Of a stretch of DNA of 64,000 bases, positions 43,208 through 51,645 are shown piece by piece. Both the position numbers and the translations under genes were made by a program. Every line of letters begins with the position of its first letter. Positions within the stretch are counted from its first letter, which is position 1. The stretch is from CAZSNT01 sp964607765 (lineage in GTDB: Bacteria > Verrucomicrobiota > Lentisphaeria > Oligosphaerales > JABHEG01): contig CAZSNT010000038.1 in the NCBI GenBank assembly GCA_964607765.1, forward strand, positions 1 to 64,000, given 5' to 3'. A model generated the notes under the pieces. It was not told the origin of the DNA, did not search any database, and saw only the letters and a program-made list of their open reading frames with translations.

Positions 43208-44146
43208 ATGAGAAACAAGCGTATCGTCGGTCTCAGCCTGGTGCCGTTACTCCTGCTTACTGCTTGCGGAAAGGAAGGCGAGAGGAACACCATGTCGCGT
43301 TACCACGAACTCACCCCGAAAGAGAAGCATGTCATTCTGGAGAAGGGGACGGAGCGTCCGGGAACGGGCGAATACAATGACTTCAGCCAGAAAGGGGTCT
43401 ACGTCTGCCGGCGCTGCGGCGCGCCGTTATACCTGGCGGAGCACAAGTTCAAGTCAGGCTGCGGCTGGCCAAGCTTCGACGACGAGATCAAGGGCGCTGT
43501 CGAGCGTCAGCCAGATCCGGACGGACGCCGCACGGAGATCCTCTGCAAACGCTGCGGCGGACATCTGGGCCATGTCTTCAAAGGCGAGAAGCTGACAACG
43601 AAGGACGTGCGGCACTGTGTGAACTCCATTTCCATGCGGTTCGTGGCGCTGGCAAAGGACAAGCTGCAGCGGGGTATTTTCGCGGGCGGCTGCTTCTGGG
43701 GCGTCGAGCACCACCTTGCGAAGCTGCCGGGAGTCAAGAGTGTTGCCAGCGGCTACACGGGCGGGAATGTGGTGAGCCCCACGTATCAGCAGGTATGCCG
43801 GAAGGAAACGGGACACGCCGAAGCGGTGGAGGTCTGGTTTGACCCCGAGAAGGTCACGTACGAGGACATAGCCAAACGCTTCTTCGAGATCCACGACCCG
43901 ACCCAGAAGAACCGGCAGGGGCCGGATGTCGGCAGCCAGTACCGCTCGGCGGTCTTCTACCTGTCTTTGGAGCAGAAGACGACGGTCGAGAAGCTGATCG
44001 GTCTGTTGCGGGACAAGGGCCACGAGGTGGTGACTCAGCTGGCGCCGGCACACGAGTTCTATCCCGCGGAAGACTACCACCAGGACTACTTCAAGAAGCA
44101 GAACGTCGACCCCACCTGCCACGCCTACCAACCACGGTTTGACTGA
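43208..44146 (+). CDS. msrBA: MsrB-MsrA fused methionine sulfoxide reductase lipoprotein
   Basis: A 312-residue repair enzyme that reduces methionine R- and S-sulfoxides. The lipobox LLTAC (Cys20) predicts a periplasm-facing lipoprotein. MsrB comes first (about 28-155), with zinc cysteines in CRRCGAPLY and CKRCGGHLGHVF and the catalytic Cys in RHCVNSISMRF. MsrA follows (about 158-312), with the catalytic GCFWGVE, GYTGG, TGHAEAVEV and QYRSAVFY. The B-then-A order is reversed from the Neisseria-type A-B fusion. No thioredoxin-like domain is attached, so the reductant must come from another exported protein. It is separated from xylH by 96 bp and is probably its own unit. Confidence 0.95.
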   Translation: MRNKRIVGLSLVPLLLLTACGKEGERNTMSRYHELTPKEKHVILEKGTERPGTGEYNDFSQKGVYVCRRCGAPLYLAEHKFKSGCGWPSFDDEIKGAVERQPDPDGRRTEILCKRCGGHLGHVFKGEKLTTKDVRHCVNSISMRFVALAKDKLQRGIFAGGCFWGVEHHLAKLPGVKSVASGYTGGNVVSPTYQQVCRKETGHAEAVEVWFDPEKVTYEDIAKRFFEIHDPTQKNRQGPDVGSQYRSAVFYLSLEQKTTVEKLIGLLRDKGHEVVTQLAPAHEFYPAEDYHQDYFKKQNVDPTCHAYQPRFD

Positions 44147-44170
44147 GGGCACGGCCGAATCCGAGTGCGG

Positions 44171-46129
44171 TCAACGTGCCGGCCTGGCAGCGCGCCAGCC
44201 GGCGTGCAGTTGCGCGGCCAGCCGCTTCACCAGCGCACTGTGTTCCGACAGGACCGCCAGGTTCCTGTTCTCCTGCGGGTCCGACTCGTGGTCGTAAAGC
44301 TCAACGGCCTCGATCTTGCCCCGCTTGTGGATCCACTCGGTGTAGCGGTACCGGTCCGTGCGCATCGAGTACCCCATGCGACTGCCGCGCGGGTACTGGC
44401 TGAAGGCTGCTCCCTTCCACGGTCGGGCCGGGTCACGGATCAGAGGCGCGAAGCTGGTGCCCTCAACGTGCCGGGGTACAGGCAGTCCGGCCAGGTCGCA
44501 CAACGACGGGTAGATGTCCACGAACTCGGTCAGGGCGTCGCAGGCTTTCCCGGCGCTCGCCGCACCCGGTGCCCGCACAATCATCGGCACGCGTGCCGCG
44601 CTCTCAAAGTTGCTGTGCTTGCACCACAGCCCGTGATCGCCCAGGTGCCAGCCGTGGTCACCCCAGACGATCAGGACCGTGTTCTCACGCAGCCCCAACC
44701 GCCCAAGCTCGTCCAGAAGCCTGCCGATCTGCGCATCCACGAAGCTGACGCAGGCGTAGTAGCCGTGGATGAGCTCCCGTGCCTGCTCGTCCGGGATCGC
44801 GCCTTTCTTGGGAACCCCTTGGTACGCACGCAGTTCGCCAAAAGTGTGCATGGCGATCCGCGGTGCACCGACTGGTGCGTCGGGATTGTCCGCCAGTGCG
44901 ATGTCCGCACGGTTGTACATGTCCCAGTAGCGCCGCGGTGCGTTGAACGGCAGGTGCGGCTTGAAGAAGCCCACGGCCAGGAAGAACGGGCGCTCGTCTT
45001 TGCTCAGCGTGCCGAGCGCGGCAAGGGCTGCATCTGCCAGCCCGCCGTCACGGTACGCGTTGTCCGGCACGTCCCCCGCTTCCACGGGCGGCCCGACCGT
45101 GTAGTTGTACAGCCTCGAACCCCTCAGTCCCTTCGCCCATCCCTCCTTGCGGCGCTTGGCCTGGTAGTCACGGACCTCTTTCGACACGTAGCCCGAGCCT
45201 TTGACTTTGGGCGCGGGCGTGTTCCAGGACGCCTTGTCATCGAGACCGCCGTGGTAGATCTTGCCCATGCCCATCGTGGCGTAGCCGTGTTGCGCAAAGT
45301 GCTGCGGCAGCGTCACCACGTCCGGCACGTTCTCGCGGAAATGGGTGGTCAGGTTGTAGACACCGGCCGAGTCCGGGCGCAGTCCGGTCATCAGACTGGT
45401 CCGGGACGGTGAGCACACCGCCTGCTGACAGTACGTGCGCGTGAACAGCATCCCACTCGCGGCGAGCCGATCCAGATTCGGCGAGACGATCTGACTGCTT
45501 CCGTAGCAACTCAGCTCCGGCTTCAGGTCGTCCACCGCGATGAACAGCACGTTCGGGCGTTTCCCGGACGCAGGCGCCGCCGCGGACTCAGCCACACCGG
45601 TTGTTGCGGACTCCGCATCCTGCCCCGCGTCCAACACGCGCCAGCGCCATGGCTGCACCGCCGCCAGCTTCACGTTCCGAGCCTCAAACGTGCCGCTGCA
45701 GTTCTGCAGCCCCAATTCGAGGACGACCGGCTTCTGCCGATTTGCGCTGACCTTGGCCTCAACGTGCAGTTCCTCCCACTCCGGCCGCTCGGCCGCACCG
45801 AAGTTGTCCACCCCCAGAGGCCTACCTGTCGTGTCGTCAATGATCTTCAGCTTCGGCGAAGCGTAAACGACCTTCTGCCCCGGCTTGATGCCACTGGTCT
45901 TGACTTCGGCGGAAAGGCGCAGGTTCCTGCCGGCCACCGCCGGTCCGGGCAGCTTGAGGATAACGCGACGATACGACTCCGGCGTCCCGGTCAGGACAGC
46001 CACACCATCCTCAATCCGCGCCCCTTCCGTACACACCCACTTCGCCGTGCCCAGCGACACGTCCGGCAACTCCGCCGCGACCGCGGCCACGCACACAACG
46101 CTCAACCCCAACAACAACGCCCGAGTCAT
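44171..46129 (-). CDS. Secreted sulfatase (iduronate-2-sulfatase-like)
   Basis: A 652-residue exported type I sulfatase, removing sulfate esters from polysaccharides or glycans. Signal peptide is residues 1-19 (AVAA|E). Residues about 20-170 form a beta-rich accessory domain. The catalytic domain begins RPNVLFIAVDDLKPELSCYG (metal Asp pair) and contains VCSPSRTSLMTG with Cys239 in CxPSR, the residue converted to formylglycine by the maturase. KIYHGG, FFLAVGFFKPHLPF and WGDHGWHLGDHG are typical of the iduronate-sulfatase-like subgroup. The ATG at 46129 is preferred over an upstream Met because AAGGA lies before it. It converges with msrBA. No maturase gene is present in the window. Confidence 0.93.
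   Translation of the reverse strand: MTRALLLGLSVVCVAAVAAELPDVSLGTAKWVCTEGARIEDGVAVLTGTPESYRRVILKLPGPAVAGRNLRLSAEVKTSGIKPGQKVVYASPKLKIIDDTTGRPLGVDNFGAAERPEWEELHVEAKVSANRQKPVVLELGLQNCSGTFEARNVKLAAVQPWRWRVLDAGQDAESATTGVAESAAAPASGKRPNVLFIAVDDLKPELSCYGSSQIVSPNLDRLAASGMLFTRTYCQQAVCSPSRTSLMTGLRPDSAGVYNLTTHFRENVPDVVTLPQHFAQHGYATMGMGKIYHGGLDDKASWNTPAPKVKGSGYVSKEVRDYQAKRRKEGWAKGLRGSRLYNYTVGPPVEAGDVPDNAYRDGGLADAALAALGTLSKDERPFFLAVGFFKPHLPFNAPRRYWDMYNRADIALADNPDAPVGAPRIAMHTFGELRAYQGVPKKGAIPDEQARELIHGYYACVSFVDAQIGRLLDELGRLGLRENTVLIVWGDHGWHLGDHGLWCKHSNFESAARVPMIVRAPGAASAGKACDALTEFVDIYPSLCDLAGLPVPRHVEGTSFAPLIRDPARPWKGAAFSQYPRGSRMGYSMRTDRYRYTEWIHKRGKIEAVELYDHESDPQENRNLAVLSEHSALVKRLAAQLHAGWRAARPAR
45605..45617. 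repeat. Palindrome TGCGGACTCCGCA within the sulfatase gene
   Basis: Fifth copy of the 13-bp palindrome, inside the linker between the accessory and catalytic domains of the sulfatase. Confidence 0.6.
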
Positions 46130-46317
46130 GATACCAGTTCCTTTCAGCTCTTCATCCCAAAGCGACATCGCTGTCGCCACTTCTGCTGCGCTTCTGGCGG
46201 TTCCCCCACTGAAGGGGGCATCCGTGTTGCCAAGGTGTCAAGGGGTGATGGCTTGCACGTCGCTGCCGCTCTGCTGAGTGTGAAGTGCATGCCTGTCCTG
46301 CCGTGCCCCGTTCCCCG

Positions 46318-47541
46318 TCAGAGATGGTTGAACGGGATGCCGATGATGTTGCTGTCGTACAGCACTGGCTCCGGAGCGTTGTTGATGACAACCCCGCATC
46401 GACACGGGTGCTCACTCAGGAAGTCGCGCAAGGAGCGAAGTGCATGGCCTTTGACCGCCTGCGTGTATTTGATCTCAATCGGGATCAGGCCGAAATCGCC
46501 CTCCAGGACTAGGTCGACCTCCGCGCCGCCTGCCGTCCTGTAGTAGCTGTAGTCGTGGTCTACGCCGAGCGTCTGCAGCTGGCGCAACATCTCTTCGATC
46601 ACCATGCCCTCCCATGAGTGTCCCATCACCGGATGGGTCAGCAGAGCGTCTTCGTCTGGGATCCTGAGCAGGTGGTGCAGCAATCCTGAGTCGCGCAGGT
46701 AGCCTTTGGGGTGCTTGACCACGCGTTTGAGGACATTGCGTTGGTAAGACGGCACTTTCCGCCACAGGAACGTGCCGTGCGCGATCTCGAAGTAGTCCCG
46801 CACGGTGGGTTGTGACACCCCCAGGGCGCGTGCCACTTCCGCGTTGTTCAAGACCGTTCCAGACAACCCCGCCAGCAGGCCGAGAAAGCGACGATAGCGT
46901 TCCTGATTGAGGCCCGGGAAGAGCCGCCGGATGTCGCGGTTCAGATACGTACCGACATACTGAGACATCCACACACTGTGGAATCGCCTCGATCCCTTCA
47001 GGAACGGCTCCGGGTACCCGCCGCCAAACCAGAAACGGTGCACGTCCGCCAGCGTGCTGTGAGGACGCAGTGAACGAGCGATGTCCGCCGGACTCAGACT
47101 ACGGTCCACCAGAAGCGAACACAATGTCGTTTCTGCCCCACATGCCTCCGCATGCAGCAGAGGCGACATCTCGATCACGGCGACGCGCCCCGCCAACGAC
47201 TCGGATATCGCAGTGAGAAGCGAGGGGGAACTTGAACCCGTGATGACGAAACGCCCGGCCACACCCCTCTGTTCGTCGATGGCGACTCTGAGAGCAGGGA
47301 ACAGCGACGGCAGCAGCTGCGCTTCGTCCACAGCGATGTGCATGGGGTTCATCCGGAGGAAGAGCCCCGGATCCATCTCAACACGCTCGAGGTCGCTGTC
47401 GCGCTCCAGATCGAACCGGCGCCAGCGGGGCGGGAGGCACTCGAGCAGTGTTGTCTTCCCGCACTGCCTCGGCCCGACCAGGGCAACGCAGGGGAACATC
47501 TCCAGGAACTCATTCAGAGTGGCTTCGTAAAGGCGCTTCAT
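46318..47541 (-). CDS. AAA-family ATPase with DUF4143 domain
   Basis: A 407-residue cytoplasmic protein. The N-terminal AAA_14 ATPase has Walker A VGPRQCGKTT and Walker B IAVDEAQLLP, then sensor-like VITGSSSPSLL. The C-terminal DUF4143 domain has a winged-helix-like segment (NNAEVARALGVSQPTVRDYFEI) and the nuclease-like core GAEVDLVLEGDFGLIPIEIKY. These proteins are common, often horizontally moved, and of unknown function; the EVD...EIKY pattern resembles restriction-endonuclease folds. It is alone, with an AT-rich palindrome 12 bp upstream of its start that could be an operator. No partner gene was seen. Confidence 0.93.
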   Translation of the reverse strand: MKRLYEATLNEFLEMFPCVALVGPRQCGKTTLLECLPPRWRRFDLERDSDLERVEMDPGLFLRMNPMHIAVDEAQLLPSLFPALRVAIDEQRGVAGRFVITGSSSPSLLTAISESLAGRVAVIEMSPLLHAEACGAETTLCSLLVDRSLSPADIARSLRPHSTLADVHRFWFGGGYPEPFLKGSRRFHSVWMSQYVGTYLNRDIRRLFPGLNQERYRRFLGLLAGLSGTVLNNAEVARALGVSQPTVRDYFEIAHGTFLWRKVPSYQRNVLKRVVKHPKGYLRDSGLLHHLLRIPDEDALLTHPVMGHSWEGMVIEEMLRQLQTLGVDHDYSYYRTAGGAEVDLVLEGDFGLIPIEIKYTQAVKGHALRSLRDFLSEHPCRCGVVINNAPEPVLYDSNIIGIPFNHL

Positions 47542-47552
47542 ACCATGTAAAT

Positions 47553-47569
47553 CTAAATCACGTATTTAG
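47553..47569 (-). promoter_or_regulatory. Palindrome CTAAATCACGTATTTAG, possible operator
   Basis: Perfect 6-bp arms (CTAAAT/ATTTAG) around CACGT, in an unusually AT-rich patch just upstream of the ATPase start at 47541. On the minus strand a plausible TTGCAA, 16-bp spacer, TAGATT promoter overlaps it. Repressor or autoregulatory binding is inferred. Confidence 0.45.
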
Positions 47570-47724
47570 GTTTGCAAGGGAAATGGCGGGGGGTTCAGCC
47601 ATGCCGGCCCTGGAGTCAGTCCTAGTCTCCCTTGTATCCTGGCGCGCACGATAGTATCCTCATTTCCCGTCGCGCGGGCGAACGCGGCCCGCAGCGAGAA
47701 CACTGACGATTCGGAGGCACCGTC

Positions 47725-50658
47725 ATGACTCGTCTCGCCGCCATCTCTGTTTCCGCCTACGTCGTGATGGCGTTGGCCTGCTGCGCCCAGAACATCGCTG
47801 ATGTCCGGACACCCGGGTTCAGCGTGAGCGTTGGGCGGGACGCGTGGATCCGGGTCTCGTATCGCGGCATTCCCGTGGTGGCCGGCAGCAACTTCTCGAT
47901 CGCGAAGCCGGGCTGGACGGGGAACGTGTTTCCCGATCCGGGGGGCAGAGGCCGAACTGTCTATCGTGCCGAGGTCGGGCGCACGGCGGCAACACGCACG
48001 ATCACCCTTGTGGGCGCGATCAAGGGCGTTGCGGCGAACCGGATCGTGATCGAGGTCGAGACCAACGCCGTCCGGATCAGGAACTCCTACACGGCGGAAG
48101 CCAGCCCGGATGTGGGGTTCATCTACACGGAGTGTTTCCTGAGCAGATCGCTGCTTGACGGTGCGGTGTTCGCAGACGACACAGGCGCGACAGGCACGCT
48201 CGCGAGCGGGGCCGGCGGCGAGGCGATAAGTGAAGGCCTGAATGGCGTGCGCATCGACACACGCTTCGGCACGCTCAAGGTCAGCGCGGAGCAGGAGCAC
48301 CGTGCGGCGGGGCGCGTCCAAACCGTGCCGTGGCAGTGGCGCGACGTGGGCAACCGCACATGGGGGGCGGAGGAACGGCGCACGTTCAGCCTGTGCAACG
48401 TGGCGACCATCGAGAGCGCGGGCGCCATCGAGGGCGAGAGCGCCTACGACGTCCGATTCGAACCGAACGCCGCGTTTGAGCGCGAGATGGCCGCACGCCG
48501 TGCCGTGCAGGAGGAGCAGCGCGCACAGCTGACGGCCGCACGCCGGGCGCAGCTCGACGCGCGCCAGGCACGTGTTGCGGCCCGCCGCGGCGTCGTCATC
48601 GCGCCACAGCCACAGGAGCTGCGGGTGCGCGAGGGTGAGTTCACGCTGAAGCCGGGCACACAGATCGTGGTCGGCGTCAACGCTTCCGAGGAGGATCGGC
48701 GCGCTGCCGCCCGCCTGGCAGAGGAAGTACGAGACTACTTCCTGGTCAAGCTCGAAATCGTGACTGAACGCGAGCCGGGCAACGCCCCCCCCGCCATCTT
48801 CATTGGCCGGCCGGCCGCGAACGCGCGCCTGGCCGCATTGCTCGATGCGCGCGGCATTCGCGTGGACGCCACCACGCCGGGACCGGAAGGTTACGTCCTT
48901 GACGTGCGTCCCGACGCGATAGCGCTGGCCGGCAGCGACCCTGCGGGCACATGGTACGGCGTGCAGACGCTGTTGGAAGCGTCTCGCTGGCACGAGGGCC
49001 GGCTCGCCGTGCCCGGCCTCACGGTTCGGGACTGGCCTGAGTTCGAGGTGCGGGGCATGATGTTGACGCTGGGGTCACGCACGCAGCTGGACTTTCTCAA
49101 ACACACGCTGCGCCGTGTGCTGCCGCGCATGAAGCTGAACATGGTCTTCATCGGCGGCGCGAGTATCGGCAAGGTCAAGTGGCCGAGTCATCCCGAGGCC
49201 GGTACGGACACCGCGTTCCTTCCTGAGGACATCCGGGAACTCGCCGACCTCGCACGCGCTAACTTCATGGAACCCGTGCCGCACATTCAGGGATTCGGCC
49301 ACACCGGGCCGCTCAAGAACTCGCACCCCGAATTGCTCATCCCCGGCAAGTCCCGGCAGCCGGCGTTCGATATCCGCAAGGACGAAGCGCGACAGTTCGT
49401 CTACGACATCTACGCGGATGCGATTGCCGCGTTCCGGCCGAAGCGCTACTTCCACGTCGGCTTCGACGAGGCACAGGATCTGAACGAGATAGCCAAGCCC
49501 GACGAGATTCCCGGCCTGGTCGCACACCACGTCACGGAAGTGAGCAACTGGCTCGAGAAGCGCGGCCTGCGCATGATCATGTGGGCCGACATGCTGCTCG
49601 ACCACGAACGGTTCGGCGACAGCTCCGCAGCCCACAGCATGGCGCCGTACTTCGGTAACGCCAACACTGCGCCGGCCATCGACCTCATCCCCAAGTCCAT
49701 CATGCTCGCCAACTGGTACTACCGCGACGCAGAGCAGCATCCCCAGATCGAGTACTTACAGGCCAAAGGCTTCGACGTGTTCCCCACAACCTGGTGGCAG
49801 GACGCGAACAACCACAATTTCCTGCGCAGCGCGAAGCAGGCCGGGCTCACCTGGGCGTCGGGCAGCAGCTGGATGTACTGCGCAGCGACCAATCCGGCCA
49901 TGATGAACATGCTGCTTGGCGAATACGCCTGGACACCGAACCGCCCCACACTCGATGCGCTGGACTACGAGCCGCTCGGCAAGCTCGCCGAGTGGATGAA
50001 AGCGCCGCGCGTGTCCGACACGCCCTGCGAGCAGGCGCCGATTGATCTGCGTGCTGCTGTGAATCGCACCTGTGCCGACGACGTGCCCGGCGACGATCGC
50101 GGCTGGCTCGACCTGGGCGCGGATTGGGATCTGTCCGCGCTCAAGCCCGGGCCCCGACGTTTGGGCCGCTACCAGTTCGACGTGTGCTCAACTGCTGGCG
50201 GCACGGGCTGTGTCCTCGTGCGCGGCCCTGACATGCCCCTCGAGAATGTGCCCACCGACGTTACGCTGACAGTGGATCGTTCCTGCGACGCACTCGTGTT
50301 CCTGCACGCGCTGCACCACCTCCAGTACAACCCGCGGACGGCGGGGCAGTACGCGGTGACGTACGCGGACGGCCAGACCACAGCGATCGATCTGCGGCAC
50401 ACCATCAACATTGGGCCGTGGCTGCGCTCGAAGCAGTGGGGCTGGTGGCGCGCCGAGCGCACACGCGGCCATTACTGGCAGAGCGAGCGTGCCTGGGTGG
50501 GCAGCACACGCGCGGGTGACGAAATCAGCCTCTGCGCGACCGAGTGGCGCAACCCGCGTCCGGAAGTGGCGGTTGCCTCTGTCCGGATCAAGATGACCGA
50601 CAACAGCCCGGACATGGCCCTCGGCCTGTTCGCTCTGACCGCCCTGACACGGAAGTAG
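47725..50658 (+). CDS. Secreted GH20-like beta-N-acetylhexosaminidase
   Basis: A 977-residue exported enzyme-like protein. Signal peptide is residues 1-21. An N-terminal beta-rich region (about 25-250) is followed by an Ala/Arg/Gln-rich helical linker (about 250-290). The GH20b domain covers about 295-440 (VIAPQPQELRVREGEFTL, GPEGYVLDVRPDAIALAGSDPAGTWYGVQTL). The GH20 barrel (about 445-780) carries HVGFDEAQD, whose Asp581-Glu582 fit the polarising and acid residues. A C-terminal sandwich ends the protein. It would release N-acetylhexosamine or related residues from glycans outside the cytoplasm. GGAGG upstream supports the ATG. It is 4 bp before the ornithine cyclodeaminase-like gene, a tight operon. 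Confidence 0.9.
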   Translation: MTRLAAISVSAYVVMALACCAQNIADVRTPGFSVSVGRDAWIRVSYRGIPVVAGSNFSIAKPGWTGNVFPDPGGRGRTVYRAEVGRTAATRTITLVGAIKGVAANRIVIEVETNAVRIRNSYTAEASPDVGFIYTECFLSRSLLDGAVFADDTGATGTLASGAGGEAISEGLNGVRIDTRFGTLKVSAEQEHRAAGRVQTVPWQWRDVGNRTWGAEERRTFSLCNVATIESAGAIEGESAYDVRFEPNAAFEREMAARRAVQEEQRAQLTAARRAQLDARQARVAARRGVVIAPQPQELRVREGEFTLKPGTQIVVGVNASEEDRRAAARLAEEVRDYFLVKLEIVTEREPGNAPPAIFIGRPAANARLAALLDARGIRVDATTPGPEGYVLDVRPDAIALAGSDPAGTWYGVQTLLEASRWHEGRLAVPGLTVRDWPEFEVRGMMLTLGSRTQLDFLKHTLRRVLPRMKLNMVFIGGASIGKVKWPSHPEAGTDTAFLPEDIRELADLARANFMEPVPHIQGFGHTGPLKNSHPELLIPGKSRQPAFDIRKDEARQFVYDIYADAIAAFRPKRYFHVGFDEAQDLNEIAKPDEIPGLVAHHVTEVSNWLEKRGLRMIMWADMLLDHERFGDSSAAHSMAPYFGNANTAPAIDLIPKSIMLANWYYRDAEQHPQIEYLQAKGFDVFPTTWWQDANNHNFLRSAKQAGLTWASGSSWMYCAATNPAMMNMLLGEYAWTPNRPTLDALDYEPLGKLAEWMKAPRVSDTPCEQAPIDLRAAVNRTCADDVPGDDRGWLDLGADWDLSALKPGPRRLGRYQFDVCSTAGGTGCVLVRGPDMPLENVPTDVTLTVDRSCDALVFLHALHHLQYNPRTAGQYAVTYADGQTTAIDLRHTINIGPWLRSKQWGWWRAERTRGHYWQSERAWVGSTRAGDEISLCATEWRNPRPEVAVASVRIKMTDNSPDMALGLFALTALTRK

Positions 50659-50662
50659 GACC

Positions 50663-51634
50663 ATGCTCTACCTGAACGCAGACGAAGTCCGACAGGCGCT
50701 GCCCATGCAGGACGCCGTGGCAGCCATGCAGGACGCCTTTGCACAGCTGGCAACCGGCGCGGCAGACGTGCCGCCGCGTGCTGTCTTGCCCATTTCCGCC
50801 GGCCAGGGCGATTTCCTGATCATGCCGGGGCTCATGCACGGGGGCAGGGCGATCGGTACGAAGCTCTTGACGTTGCTGCCGGGCAACCCGGCCGCGGGGC
50901 GGCCGTTGATTCACGCACTCATGACGCTGTTCGACGGGCAGACCGGTGCCCCTCTGGCAATCATGGACGGCGGCGCGCTCACGGCTACCCGCACGGGCGC
51001 CGTGTCGGGAGTTGCCACCGACCTGCTCGCCCGCGCCGGCGCCCGCAGTGTCGCGATTGTCGGGGCGGGACGGCAGGGCCGCACGCAGCTCGAGGCCGTG
51101 TGCTGTGTCCGCGCTGTGGAGCGCGTGTATGTGTTCGACACCGTGCCGGAAGCGGCAGCGACGTTCGCAGCAGAGATGGCGGACAGACTCGATGTCAGCG
51201 TCGAACCTGCCCGAACCGCAGCGTCGGCCGTCAGCCGCGCCGACATCGTGTGCACTGCGACGACCGCGGGCACACCGCTCTTCCGGGATGAGGATGTGCG
51301 GGCCGGTACACACCTGAACGCGATCGGGTGCTACCACACCAACCGCCACGAGATTCCGCCCGAAACAGTCGCCCGTGCGAAGGTGGTGGTGGACCAGCTC
51401 GAGGCTGCACAGGAGGAAGCGGGAGACATTGTGATCCCGGTGGCGCAGGGCCTGCTCGCCTGGGATGACGTCCACGCCGAACTCGGCCAGCTTGCAGCGG
51501 AACAGAAGCCGGGCCGCGAATCAGCCGATGAGATCACGCTCTTCAAGTCGGTCGGGCTCGCGCTCCAGGATGTCGCAGCAGCCCTCTGCGCACTCGACAC
51601 AGCACGTGCCCTCGGGCTCGGCACGGAGCTTTAA
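50663..51634 (+). CDS. Ornithine cyclodeaminase/mu-crystallin family protein
   Basis: A 323-residue cytoplasmic NAD(P)-dependent enzyme of the OCD/mu-crystallin family, which includes ornithine cyclodeaminases, alanine dehydrogenases and ketimine reductases. Motifs: GTKLLTLLPGN, LMTLFDGQTGAPLAIMDGGALTATRTGAVSGVAT (substrate-binding region), the Rossmann VAIVGAGRQGRTQLEAV and ADIVCTATTAGTPLF, and the closing ITLFKSVGLALQDVAAA. It is followed 11 bp later by L-serine dehydratase and preceded by the GH20 gene, so it probably handles an amino or imino acid. The exact substrate cannot be told from sequence. Confidence 0.92.
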   Translation: MLYLNADEVRQALPMQDAVAAMQDAFAQLATGAADVPPRAVLPISAGQGDFLIMPGLMHGGRAIGTKLLTLLPGNPAAGRPLIHALMTLFDGQTGAPLAIMDGGALTATRTGAVSGVATDLLARAGARSVAIVGAGRQGRTQLEAVCCVRAVERVYVFDTVPEAAATFAAEMADRLDVSVEPARTAASAVSRADIVCTATTAGTPLFRDEDVRAGTHLNAIGCYHTNRHEIPPETVARAKVVVDQLEAAQEEAGDIVIPVAQGLLAWDDVHAELGQLAAEQKPGRESADEITLFKSVGLALQDVAAALCALDTARALGLGTEL

Positions 51635-51645
51635 CTGGAGCCACC

